Notes under the pieces: model-generated
Told to the model about the DNA's origin: nothing
Seen by the model: the letters and a program-made list of their open reading frames with translations, nothing else
The model's database searches: none
Program-made: the position numbers and the translations under genes
Assembly: GCA_029747585.1 (NCBI GenBank)
Contig: JAPEVF010000329.1
Coordinates: 1-40,159, forward strand
Direction: 5' to 3'
Source of the DNA: Pleurotus djamor
Taxonomy: Eukaryota; Basidiomycota; Agaricomycetes; Agaricales; Pleurotaceae
Length of the DNA: 40,159 nucleotides
Shown: positions 10,441 to 19,912 of the stretch, one piece after another
Layout of the letters: the number at the start of each line of letters is the position of its first letter
Numbering within the stretch: the first letter of the stretch is position 1

Positions 10441-11965
10441 ATGCTTGCTGCACGCCCCACAACTGCAGGGGCTGAGAACAACATCTACGGAGGCGCAGCC
10501 AGAACGCCTGCTCGTGGTCTTGTCAAGAATCGCAACGCGTTGCAGGAAAATGCGCTTCGCCATGGCCCTATGACCGTTGGCCCCAAGAATCTGGCTCAAA
10601 CTCCATATCGCTCGAAGAACAATCGTAAGTCAAACTTGTGAACTGTAAAGAGGATGCTTCAATGAACGACGCTACAGAATTACCTGGCAATGGCAAACCA
10701 GCCACTCAGATGAAATCTCGTCCTCTACTCGACAAGACTCCTTTCCACAATCGTATTGGTCAACCGCTTAACACGAAAACGCCTTTCGGGAAAGGCTCTT
10801 CGAACTTGTCGAAGATTATCCTCTTGGACACGAATCTGCTACACCCCAAAACCCCAGACTCGGTGTTAAGACCTAGTTCTACGAGGAAACATGCTCGTGT
10901 ACCTCGGAGTGCAGAGAAGAACTTCCAAACGCCATTCACGACGGGGAATCATTGGGATGTTGGGGATGTTAGCTTGGAGCTTGAGACGGAAGACAATGTT
11001 GAGGAGGCGGAAATAGTCGACCATGATGAAATCGAGTACATGCCACCGAAAATGCCGGGTGAATCGTATACTTTGTGCCCCCTATGCAATACAATGTTAA
11101 CCTCCCGTGTCTTCCACAGAACAGCCGTATGTGCCGCCGTTTGACTTTCCGATGCCAAACTACAAGGAGCTTGGGTGTGCCTTGAATACCGCCATGCGAA
11201 GTTACCCAGTCGAAGAGGTTATCATCCCCGAGGTTCAACCGATTGTGCAAGAATCAACAGTGGATCTAATTTTACCTGAATTGCGTGCGTCCATCTCGAA
11301 CCTACGTCGTCATAGGATGTTATCTAATGATCCTCGCAGCTGATGATGATATTTTTGCTGCATTGGGGTGTGTCACGCAGAAAACGCAACCCCAGAGTGC
11401 GACTCGGAAACCTTCAAGCGTTGTTCCTGGCAGAGGTGTCCTACGTACTCGTGCGGCTTCGACAACGATTGTCCCTACTCGCACCGGGACAACTGCGACC
11501 GCAGCGTCCAGTAAACCCAAACCCATCAGCCGCCTTACTACCCGCACAGCCCCTGCTTCGACTTCGACTTCTACGGCCGTCAGTAAAATTAAACCGTCAA
11601 CTACATTGTCTTCAGGTGTTCCTCCTACACGACCTCGAGCAGTCACAGCCTCCGCGGCTTCGTCATCAAGGTTAACGCGGGTCGCAAGTGTTACAGCTAA
11701 AACCACACAGCCGGCCACTACGACAGCTGCTGTTAGTCGCAGTACAGCTGGTGTCGGACCAGTGACTAAGGATGTGCGTAGACCCGCGACGTCTGCTTCG
11801 ACGTATAGGGCTGGAGGCATTAGTTCGACGCGACCGGTCTCGACATTGAGCAGGAACCCCTTAGGTCCCAAGAAGGCCCAGAACGACGATTGCGAGGTTC
11901 TTGAGTTTGGAAAGACGAGTGGATTGGTTGGAGAGGACTTTTGTTTCGATATTGATGCTGTTTGA
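10441..11965 (+). CDS. Putative securin (separase inhibitor)
   Basis: Read as four exons, 10441..10624, 10678..11058, 11120..11284 and 11340..11965, giving 451 residues. The introns (53, 61 and 55 nt) are all phase 1 and join cleanly. The N-terminus has T-P-A-R-G-L-V-K-N-R-N-A-L-Q-E-N; R-N-A-L-Q-E-N (31-37) is a destruction-box-like motif. Residues 179-185 read E-I-E-Y-M-P-P, matching the E-I-E-x-x-x-P pseudosubstrate that securins place in the separase active site. F-D-F-P follows at 196-199, like the short acidic/hydrophobic segment after that motif in animal securin. The rest is disordered and very Ser/Thr/Ala-rich (about 260-400). By family knowledge it would hold separase inactive until APC/C-driven destruction at anaphase. 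Overall conservation is low, so the call rests on motif order, not on domain homology. Confidence 0.62.
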
Positions 11966-12454
11966 GTTGCATTACAATTTCAAGGCTTACTAGTGCAGCG
12001 CGCTTGTATCATGTTATCACTGTAAATACTACTAGGGGCATACTGCACCTCCTGCGATCAAAACTGAGTAAGGATTGACGACAAAGGTCATAGCGCTTCA
12101 TGTGAAGCCCCGATATCGGCGCACTCGGGTTGGACGATGTTGCGCTTCACATGGATTACGGTTACTTGATTTGTAACCGGACCGATTGTTGTTGAGACTT
12201 GCCCAAGCGCCCAGTCTCCTTCTCAACCTCCCACTTTAAAGCTGATTCCAGTTCCCGTCTCTTGACCCTTCCTGCGGATGAAGTGTCTACGACCGGTAAA
12301 TGTACAGTAATTTTGAACGCCGAACACATGCTGGACTGGAGAAGAGGGACGATGGTGACAGTGCGTAGCGGAAAAGCCTATGATTTCGCAAACTTACTCA
12401 TGGTGAATTATTTTCTTCCATATAGGTGGTGGAGGATGGGGTCCCCTCCAAATC
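11966..12454. other. Intergenic, with a 14-bp near-palindrome
   Basis: 3' side of the securin-like gene and upstream region of the membrane-protein gene. GCTTCATGTGAAGC (12094-12107) is an inverted repeat, and a related half GCGCTTCACATGG lies at about 12142. A Gly-rich in-frame stretch just upstream of 12455 (from 12426, after a TAG acceptor) could be the end of an unseen upstream exon of the next gene. Confidence 0.4.
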
Positions 12455-14160
12455 ATGGCTCCTGTCCTCGCAGGACTCGGTGTAGCCATTCTGTTTGCTG
12501 GATTTTATCTCTGGTGGTACCGGAAGCATAATCCATCGAGCAAAGAGACGATGCCGAAGGGTGTGCGCCCCAATCGACGTTTCTTCGGGCTATTTCCCAG
12601 CGTATCCCATGTGAGGGAAGCCAACCGAAGTACGACTTGGACGATCGACCCGAACGACATCGAGGGTAGCTCACAGGGTCACAATCGATTACCCTCGTCC
12701 CCCACGGGTGAGCTGAACTTTGCAAATTTGAAGCAGCATCAGCAGCCCGCGCCCTCATCTCCCCAGTCGAGCCCTACCTCGACACTTTCTTCGGCCTGGA
12801 ATCGGTTCCTTTACGCTATCCCTGTTCCTTGGAAGAGAAGACGTGTTCCGGTCAAAGCTATCAGACCCAGCCGAGGATTCCGGATAGATGAAACAGACAG
12901 GCGAACGTCCACTGCGCCTTCACGACCCTCTATCGCAGTTTCTTACAATGACGACGATCAACCTCCGACTGATCAATGGAAATACATTCCTCAACCACAG
13001 ACCGCTAGCAACAGTACCGGTAGTCGCACAGGTGCTGACAACATTTTCCCCGGACAAGACCCAGACGACGACAGCGATACCGACAGTGTCGGAGTACCAG
13101 AACCTGAAGAAGAGCATACTTCCTTGCTTTCAGCCTCTTCTAGGATGGGTCATAGTGTCATGCTCATCTCGCGAAACGGGGAGAACTTTACTCTGGAGTC
13201 TGGGGATTCGCAGGGGTCGCGAGGTGTTCGAGGTGGCGGCGCACCTGCTTTGAACATTGTGCCCCCATCCCCCATGCGGCCACCCCAGCCAGAGGCTGTA
13301 AACGTAAGTGCTCTATCACGACATTCTGATGCGCAGGATAATTATAACGACATTTCTCCCATCTGCTACAGCGCCCGTTCCTTCCACCACCACCCAACTA
13401 CCCTGCACCATCTCCATCTAACACACCACGGCCACCCGCGAACGGCCATCCAGTGCTACCCTCCCTTCAAGAGACTATCACGCTCAAATCACCACCACCT
13501 TCACTTCGTCCAACTAATGCCTCTGCGTATAGCTTAGCACCGTCATTAGGCCAAGTTCCGCAGCATCAAATAAATGCTTCCGCTTCGGAGCAACCTGCCA
13601 ACGTTTGGTCGCCTCCTCCACATTTGGCAAGCAGTAGCAGTACTACCAGTTTTCGCCAAGCAGGCGCGGACTCCCGATATGTGGAGCATACGCTGCGATC
13701 ACCGCCACTACAAGCAAGAGCCCTACTTGAGGAACCTTCTTCAAATCAAATGGATGGGAGAATCCTTCTGAACGGCGTTGCTTCGACATCCAATTTACCC
13801 CAATCATTATATCCTTCCCACTCCCTTCGATCTCATATATCTAGTCGATCCCCTTCGCCCTCAGGTCCTCGTCAACACCACCCCAACAGCCCATACGCGC
13901 CCATGCGACAACTATCATCCGACTCTAATTCTGGAAATCAAACACACATGCGCAATCCTTCAGCAGATTATCTCGCTCGTCCCGATCGTTCCGATCCAGT
14001 CATGTTATTCCCCGGATCGGTGAGGGCTGCAGGATATAATCCGAATTCGAGACCGAACAGCCCTCAGCCTCCCCCTACGGACACGGATAGTTTGTATTCC
14101 CAAGGAAGCTACCCAAGGTTACCGCCTGGGATACATAGCCGTACGAATTCGAAAGCGTAA
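12455..14160 (+). CDS. Single-pass membrane protein with long Pro/Ser-rich tail
   Basis: Exons 12455..13303 and 13372..14160 (68-nt phase-0 intron, GTAAGT/CAG) give 545 residues. Residues 4-20 (P-V-L-A-G-L-G-V-A-I-L-F-A-G-F-Y-L) form one transmembrane helix, followed by W-W-Y-R-K-H, the positive-inside signature, so the tail should be cytosolic. The tail is low complexity: acidic patches (D-P-D-D-D-S-D-T-D), Pro-rich blocks after the intron and many Ser-Pro sites. No enzymatic domain is visible. The start may be incomplete: the frame stays open upstream to a TAG acceptor at 12425 and would add a Gly-rich segment. A secreted or extracellular first exon, as in many basidiomycete type I proteins, is therefore possible. 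Function unknown; expressed-gene status is likely from the clean intron and long open frames. Confidence 0.72.
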
Positions 14161-14527
14161 TTAAACCCTGGACCCAGGTGAAATATCCCGATTTACTTTT
14201 GCTTATTTGTTCACAAGGACTCGCCACCTGCACGGACAATATACACTTTTCTGGTTGTTTGTATGTGTACATGTGTAGCTCTCCTACTTGCTATCTTTAT
14301 ACGTAGTTATTGGTGGTCGACTCGTTTTCATTGTTGTCTCGATATCCCCTGGTACCCTCATACCTCTTCGTCTATCTCAAACGCAAATAGTCATGTTGTA
14401 TCTACGCAGGATATCCCGACGCTTAGAGCCAGGCCCGAGGGTTTGCTTCCGTTGATCGAGACCTTGTGGCGGTGTCGAGTACTTCGGGCGTGGCCGATTC
14501 GACTTCCCAACTTCATCGTGCCACCTT
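14161..14527. other. Intergenic with a short CR-gene-like repeat
   Basis: 3' UTR side of the membrane-protein gene. About 34 nt starting near 14458 match the sequence starting near 19857, next to the start of the Crinkler-type gene (see findings). No intact gene is present. Confidence 0.5.
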
Positions 14528-15124
14528 GTGGGCAGGCTGCCGGCTGCCTACGAAAAGTTCCAGTTCCTCCAAAACGTCAGTGGCGCTGTATCTAGCACGT
14601 ATGATTGCTGGCTCGCTCAGCGTGGCACGAAAACACTGCATTTGCGCGTGAAAGCTTACGAAGAGAATACACTTACTGTCGCTAACCCCAACAGCAAATC
14701 GAGTTCGTCAAGGAGGTCATCTACCACACCCTGAAAACACACCCACGCAACNAAAAAAAAATCGCGTATNAAACTGCTCTCATCGCGTGCCCGCAAGCTT
14801 TTAGACAGCTTCAAACCCGAGGATGCGGATACCTCGAGTATGGATTCGGGCGGGTACACGTCTTTGATCTCACGTTCAGCGGCATGATCTCGTTCCGGAT
14901 GCGTGGATCGGCTGAGACATTGGAGAAGTTCCGTGCGTCGATGAAGTTGTCAGAGGCACTGCGCGGCGTTGAGTCCCTAAACTGAACACCTCTCAGTTGT
15001 CCCATGGAAGCATCGGTGTGGATACGTAGGGGACAATTTGATCTGGTTGAGCATTGGTGTTGACACTGAGGATGGAGAAGACCTTGTCGTCGCCGCCGCA
15101 GGCTTTGAGGAAAGGCGCCAATAA
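14528..15124 (+). pseudogene. Cystathionine gamma-lyase remnant (3' part, frame-broken)
   Basis: Pieces of the C-terminal half of a PLP-dependent cystathionine gamma-lyase are readable in order but in different frames. First comes F-Q-F-L-Q-N-V-S-G-A-V and D-C-W-L-A-Q-R-G-T-K-T-L-H-L-R from about 14555. Then E-F-V-K-E-V-I-Y-H-T-L and, after N-interrupted A-runs, G-M-I-S-F-R-M-R-G-S-A-E-T-L and G-V-E-S-L. The last piece is S-I-G-V-D-T-E-D-G-E-D-L-V near 15050-15095 before a TAA at 15122. The PLP-lysine half of the enzyme is missing. At least two frame changes and a stop in T-T-P-stop break the rest. Two ambiguous bases (14752, 14770) flank A-runs, so some breaks could be sequencing errors, but the missing 5' half makes this a relic. 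The intact enzyme converts cystathionine to cysteine. Confidence 0.85.
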
Positions 15125-15348
15125 CCAACAATAACAACTATAAATTCAATAATCCCAAAGATTGCCTTGGGCCGTATGTCCATTGTAACAAGACGTATGT
15201 AATGCCTCAACATGATGATGCTTCTGATATTATGGCTCCTTTATGGTTGGTAACACCCGCCACACCTGCGTAGGTTATTATCGACTCGGACCATTATTGT
15301 CAAGTCCAAGTCATACTTAAGTCACAGCCTTGACGCTACCACAGACCA

Positions 15349-17121
15349 TCATAGCGCCCAAACTGCGACCTCATGTGCAATGGTTATTGCAGCAATATAA
15401 CGACCGTCTGGGGAGAAAGAACACCCTATGATGTGCGACTCCTCAATATTCAACTTGAAGAGTGCCAGCATTCTTCCTGATTTGGCGTCCCATAACCCCA
15501 ATTGTGGAGTTGTATCGAGCATCATGCAAGCTGCAATGAAATTTTCATCGGCAGACAACGCCAGGGCAGAATAGAAGACATCTCCGTCCATGAGTTTCAT
15601 TGTGGTGATGACCTCGCCAGTTGCTGCATCTCGAACCCAGCAACCTCTTTTGCGTTTTCCTACAGAGGCCTCAACTGAATAAAAGGATCGTCCATCCTTT
15701 GACCATGCCAACCAGTTTACGCCAATAGGGTTGCGGAGCACAGTGTAGATCAGCTCACCCGTCGACACCTTGTAAACGCATAGTGGTCTCGACGGAGAAA
15801 AGGAGACAAGGTTTTCGCCGTTTGGAGAGAATGACAGGTCAGTGTCTCCTCGAACCTTGACCGTATCGTTCCTGAAGACAACATCGCACTCTGATCCAGC
15901 TAGATAGTCCCAAATCCTGATGTTCCCGTCACGGGTTGCTATCGCCAGTATTGAAGATGCATCGACAGGGGAGAAGGCGAGACAACAAAATCGGCTATTG
16001 ATCTTGAGATGCCCCATGGAAAGTAAGGCTCCCGTCGTGGTAGAGTACGTTCCAATGGTTCCGCCTCCAGTCCCGACGGCGAAATATCCCCCAGAGGCAT
16101 GGATAGCAGTAACAACCCATGAAGAGGACATTGAGATGACCAGGCCTTTGGTTCCACTAAATGGCGATAACCGGTAGAACGTCCTCCACAAGGTAAATGA
16201 AACGGTTGGCATGTTGGCGTCCCAATCCCAGTGGGACTGAAAAGTATGGCTATATTCGGAGCCATACTTGGGGGCTTTTGGTGTCAAATATAAGTGAGAC
16301 GCTTCGGCTGCACGTTGTCCAAGTCAGCAGGTATGGAGGACAGACGGTGCCCTCACTTACAAATCCCTAGGTTTGCTACAACTTTCGGTATGTCCAAGAG
16401 TCGGCCAGTCGGATTAGGAAAATGATACTCGATAGATTTGACAAGATCATAAATCTCAACAATTGAGTGTTGACGCTTCAATGACTGCATCTCCTTCGCG
16501 AACGGTCGAGACAGGAGCTCCTGGACAAGGAATGATACGCTTTGGCGACGGTTCAGTTCCGGTGGTGGCCCTCCGTAGGAAGGGTCTCGTAGGGTGAGCA
16601 GTTCGAGGAGGAACACTTCTGTACGCTCTAATGACAAAGGGGGGAGAGCTTGGATAGAGACGCGTTGAAATTTGGTGAAGGGGCCGGAATGAGAGGCCAA
16701 CCTGGCAAATATACCTCATACCTCAGGTCTTATTAGCAGAGTAAAAAAGGTACTTCGGGTTGGTGTGTAGATCGGGATGTGTTGGTAAAGTGGTTATCTG
16801 TTTCGGCTTCTTGCGTGTAGGATTGGCCCATTGAAAGAGGGAGCCCAAGTGTCCTAGCCATGATTTGTCATGGGCTTGCACTAGAGCGGTTACAAAGGTC
16901 CTAGGTGAGGGCGTTGACATATAAGACAGTGGAGCGGTTTCAACGATGGCCTCTTCATCGTCTTGGGATCGCACAGACATCCCCTTGCTTGTCAAGGGCT
17001 TCTGGGGGAGGCTTAATTGTGGCCGTTTGTTTCCTAATATTTGCCCGTGTATCATCGGCGTGCTAATGACAAATAAGTAACTCGGTTCCGCCATCCACTT
17101 GGCCTCTGGAGATCGGGGCAT
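15349..17121 (-). CDS. WD40-repeat protein with unrecognised N-terminal half
   Basis: Exons 17121..16754, 16701..16361 and 16307..15349 give 555 residues; introns are 52 nt (phase 2) and 53 nt (phase 1). The C-terminal part from about residue 290 carries WD40-like blades: F-S-P-V-D-A-S-S-I-L-A, D-G-N-I-R-I-W-D, F-S-P-N-G-E-N-L-V, L-G-L-W-D-A-K-S-G and F-S-P-D-G-R-Y-I-A-A. This suggests a beta-propeller scaffold of about five or six visible blades. The first 236 residues resemble nothing I know and are predicted partly helical. The gene sits 245 bp downstream of the ubiquitin-like gene on the same strand; a transcript joining both cannot be excluded. WD40 proteins usually act as interaction platforms; no partner can be named. 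The first donor (GTACCT) is non-consensus but restores frame exactly. Confidence 0.75.
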
Positions 17122-17366
17122 TGTTCACCAATTTTTGGGATTCAGAATATGGCATTATTGGCATAGTGGAGCTCGGGGACTCCCTTTCTTAATCCTCAAA
17201 GATAACCAACATGTGTTCCAAATTGAGCAAGCTGACGGTGAGAATCTGGAGTAGTAATTGAATGAGTCCGATGGTCCTGTATAAGTAGGCTGATGCTCAG
17301 CTCAGACACAGGGCTAAGTGGTACTCTAAGTGCTGAACGCCCTCGCTGAATACCTCAAAAGATAGC

Positions 17367-18831
17367 CTACCTCCAACATGGCTTGTTGGCAGCGAGGAGC
17401 GCCCGCTGATAGGGTGTGGAAAGGGACATCCAGTGGACAAGCAAGGGTTCTGCCGCTGCAGGCGGCCATTTCCGAGTTTGAAATTTGGTGCCACATTCAG
17501 AACTGTGGAACCAATGGAAGAAAATTAGCGCAACGCAATCGAATTGAAGTATGCGAAGTCGATCCCACCAAGCTTTCCAGCCATTTTCGCCATCCGCCAA
17601 GTGCGACGACTGACATTGGGGACATTGCGAGGGTAATGCGCCCATAAGTTCGAGAATGATACTTATCTCATAAACTTGCTCCGATAGGATGACCTCGGAT
17701 ATCGTTGTTTCGTCTCTTGCAATGACTCTGGTGTTGTCCGCGCGAACGAGCTCCCAGAGGTCCTTCCTTATGTATTCGGCACCAACAAGGCCCTTGCAAA
17801 GCCGATGTATCATGGTGTCAAATTCCTAAAAACAGATGATGCATATGACGATGGGCCGAGGAAGCATCGAGAATACAGCAAGGCATTCTCACCGTCCAGT
17901 TGGTACAGAAAGCCAACGGTATGGGAACCTGATTCCCGAGGTGGTCTTTGAGGAAGAAGCAATCGAAGCGAAGGTGGCGGAAAGTTGGATGACAGACGCG
18001 ACGAATTTCTTCACTGAGGGCTACCAATTCCAAGGGGGTCACACTGCCCCTCCCTTCAAGGCGCTCAATCAAGGAACTGAAGAAGTTGTCAGAAATCCCA
18101 ATGAGTCCTTCATGCGTGCGAACCATGACATACCCGGATACGATCGTCAGAAAGCACTCCAATTCTGGCCGTGTGCTATCTAAAAATGACTTCGCAGAGT
18201 CGAGCCAAGCATGATTAGAGACTAGAAAGCCCAGTACATAACTTGTAGGGTTAGACGTCATCTGGAGATGGTCATCTGGGTGAATGAGGGATCGTAGCCG
18301 AGATAGCGGGATCGCGCTGTTTTGAATGAAAGCTTCGAACTTTTGAAAATACCGGAATGAACTGAATGTGTCCGGAAACATATCGACGAGGATAGCGAAA
18401 GCTTTGCACGCGTAATCCAGATGATTGCGGATATGTAGCAGGCTATCGTTCACAGCTCTCGCTGACAGTGGCACTGAATCTGCGAATTCCATCTGAGAAG
18501 CCAGGAAGTTTTGTATCACATTAAGGTGTCCAATTGCATCGTAGAAGGGCGCAAGTCGAAAGGTAGCAGAGGACTGAGCAACCGTATCTGGGCACTTGGC
18601 GACGTGTGGAGGGCCGATTTGGATTATAGTAGTCTGGCCATTGTAGTTATTCTGCGGGCCATTGACATTGTTCAAGACACCTGATCCAAAATTATTGTTG
18701 ACAACGGGGTTGGATGGACCTTCGGGTAGAGGTGAATGATTGTGCACCGACTAAGCACTGGCATACTCACCACCCACAAACCCGTTCGCCCGAAGATTCC
18801 TTCGCTTCACCTCTACCAAGCCTGAATCCAT
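17367..18831 (-). CDS. Ubiquitin-like domain plus C4 zinc-ribbon protein with Asn/Gly-rich N-terminal motif
   Basis: Exons 18831..18771, 18719..17893, 17825..17569 and 17502..17367 give 426 residues; introns are 51, 67 and 66 nt. Residues 24-49 are an Asn/Gly-rich stretch (N-N-N-F-G-S-G-V-L-N-N-V-N-G-P-Q-N-N-Y-N-G), like short repeats placed at the N-terminus of many Agaricomycete immune-type proteins and suspected of amyloid-type assembly. A helical region follows. Residues 275-350 match the basidiomycete ubiquitin-like domain (F-F-L-K-D-H-L-G-N-Q-V-P-I-P and onward). The last intron restores a C4 zinc site, Cys364/367 and Cys382/385 (C-P-Q-C...C-S-E-C). That intron is 66 nt, in frame and free of stops, so retention would still be translated but would break the zinc site. 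Function unknown; a self-recognition or signalling role is inference. Confidence 0.8.
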
Positions 18832-19126
18832 TCGAAGTGAGGGATTAAGTAGTAGGAGAGAAGATTCGGGAACGGGGAGAGAATGACGTGAAGAAGACAC
18901 GACATGGGGCGTGGTCCGACATATTCTTGGAAGTGAAGGGCGTCAATGGGCAACAGCCCCGATGGGGAGGCATGCAAGCAACATGTGACTTGCCCCAGGT
19001 TTCACAGCCTTCGCTTGCATTTTACGATAGAGCCTCACACGAGGAAGAGGGAAAGAGAAATTGTGAGCCAGAGGAGAGAAGCTCAAAAACTTACGACGAT
19101 GAAGACATCTTCCGTGATCAGGTCCA

Positions 19127-19842
19127 TTACTGGGTAACATGCAAAGAAAGCCAGGTTAATCGGATTATGTTGAACATATGGACGAAGAGCACGGAAACGG
19201 TTGCGAGACTTGCCACAACCAAACAAGTCGTCGACTGACTCTTCCCGCGATGATCTCTCAGCCTAACCCTCTCTTTCGTTATCCCATCCAGATTCCCTAC
19301 GATCTTCTGCCGAGCATCTTCGACTACTGCCTTGTCCTTCTCCAGAGACTCTGAGAAGTGGACCGCATTCCGCCTCAGTTGTGTAGCCATCTGCGCCAAT
19401 GGCTCTGAGAGTTCTTGTTGCAAGGCAGTGGTGTTGTGGAGGAATTTGGGGGCGACGCCGCTTGATTCACCAACGGCTGTGGCATTGGACGTTTGTGCTG
19501 GTGCAGTTGTTGGGATGAGGAGAGTTGAAATCGGTGATATGAATGAAGTAGATGGTTCAGAAGGTAGAGATCCGCTGCGGGCGGTGGTGCTGGTGATGAG
19601 GCCTTGAGGTTGTAGGTTCGGACGTGGGTCCTTCGATTATAGCCTCCACTTTCACGGTCGGCGTTGGTATTCGCGCCAATAGTGACTTGGGACGCGATGG
19701 CGCTGGAGCAAATCGCTGTAACTTGAAAAGAGTAAAAAAGTAACAATTAGTTCGTATTCTTAGTATAGCGAACGCGGTCGGGCATACCTTCTCCACCTCT
19801 TGCACCCCAAGCTCCACTCTATCCAGCTTATCCCTACGGTCT
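19127..19842 (-). pseudogene. USE1-like SNARE remnant (C-terminal half)
   Basis: The 3' part (19625..19127) reads L-Q-Q-E-L-S-E-P-L-A-Q-M-A-T-Q-L-R-R-N-A, then E-K-D-K-A-V-V-E-D-A and E-R-V-R-L-R-D-H-R-G-K-S, and ends in a hydrophobic tail anchor. This is the Q-SNARE helix plus membrane anchor of USE1, which acts in Golgi-to-ER retrograde fusion. Upstream, a piece D-R-R-D-K-L-D-R-V-E-L-G-V-Q-E-V-E-K (near 19842-19786), a 65-nt intron-like gap and a Pro-rich piece are readable but lie in another frame. No intron fixes the one-base shift near 19600. No minus-strand frame for the expected N-terminal helical domain exists, because the plus-strand gene at 19913 occupies that space. I read it as 5'-truncated, though a sequencing indel plus unusual exons is possible. 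Confidence 0.6.
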
Positions 19843-19912
19843 CCTTTTTAAGCAACAAGACCTTGTGGCGGCGGTGTCGAGCACTTCAGGCTCGCCCACC
19901 AGTGCACCATCA

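Noticed and set aside
11320..11871. Long minus-strand frame of 183 codons opposite the securin-like gene
   Set aside because: It is the mirror of a Thr/Ala/Ser-rich exon; Val/Ala-rich composition without domain or introns marks it as a shadow.
18888..19238. Plus-strand 116-codon frame between the ubiquitin-like gene and the USE1 remnant
   Set aside because: It overlaps the promoter of one gene and the antisense of a SNARE helix; no recognisable protein.
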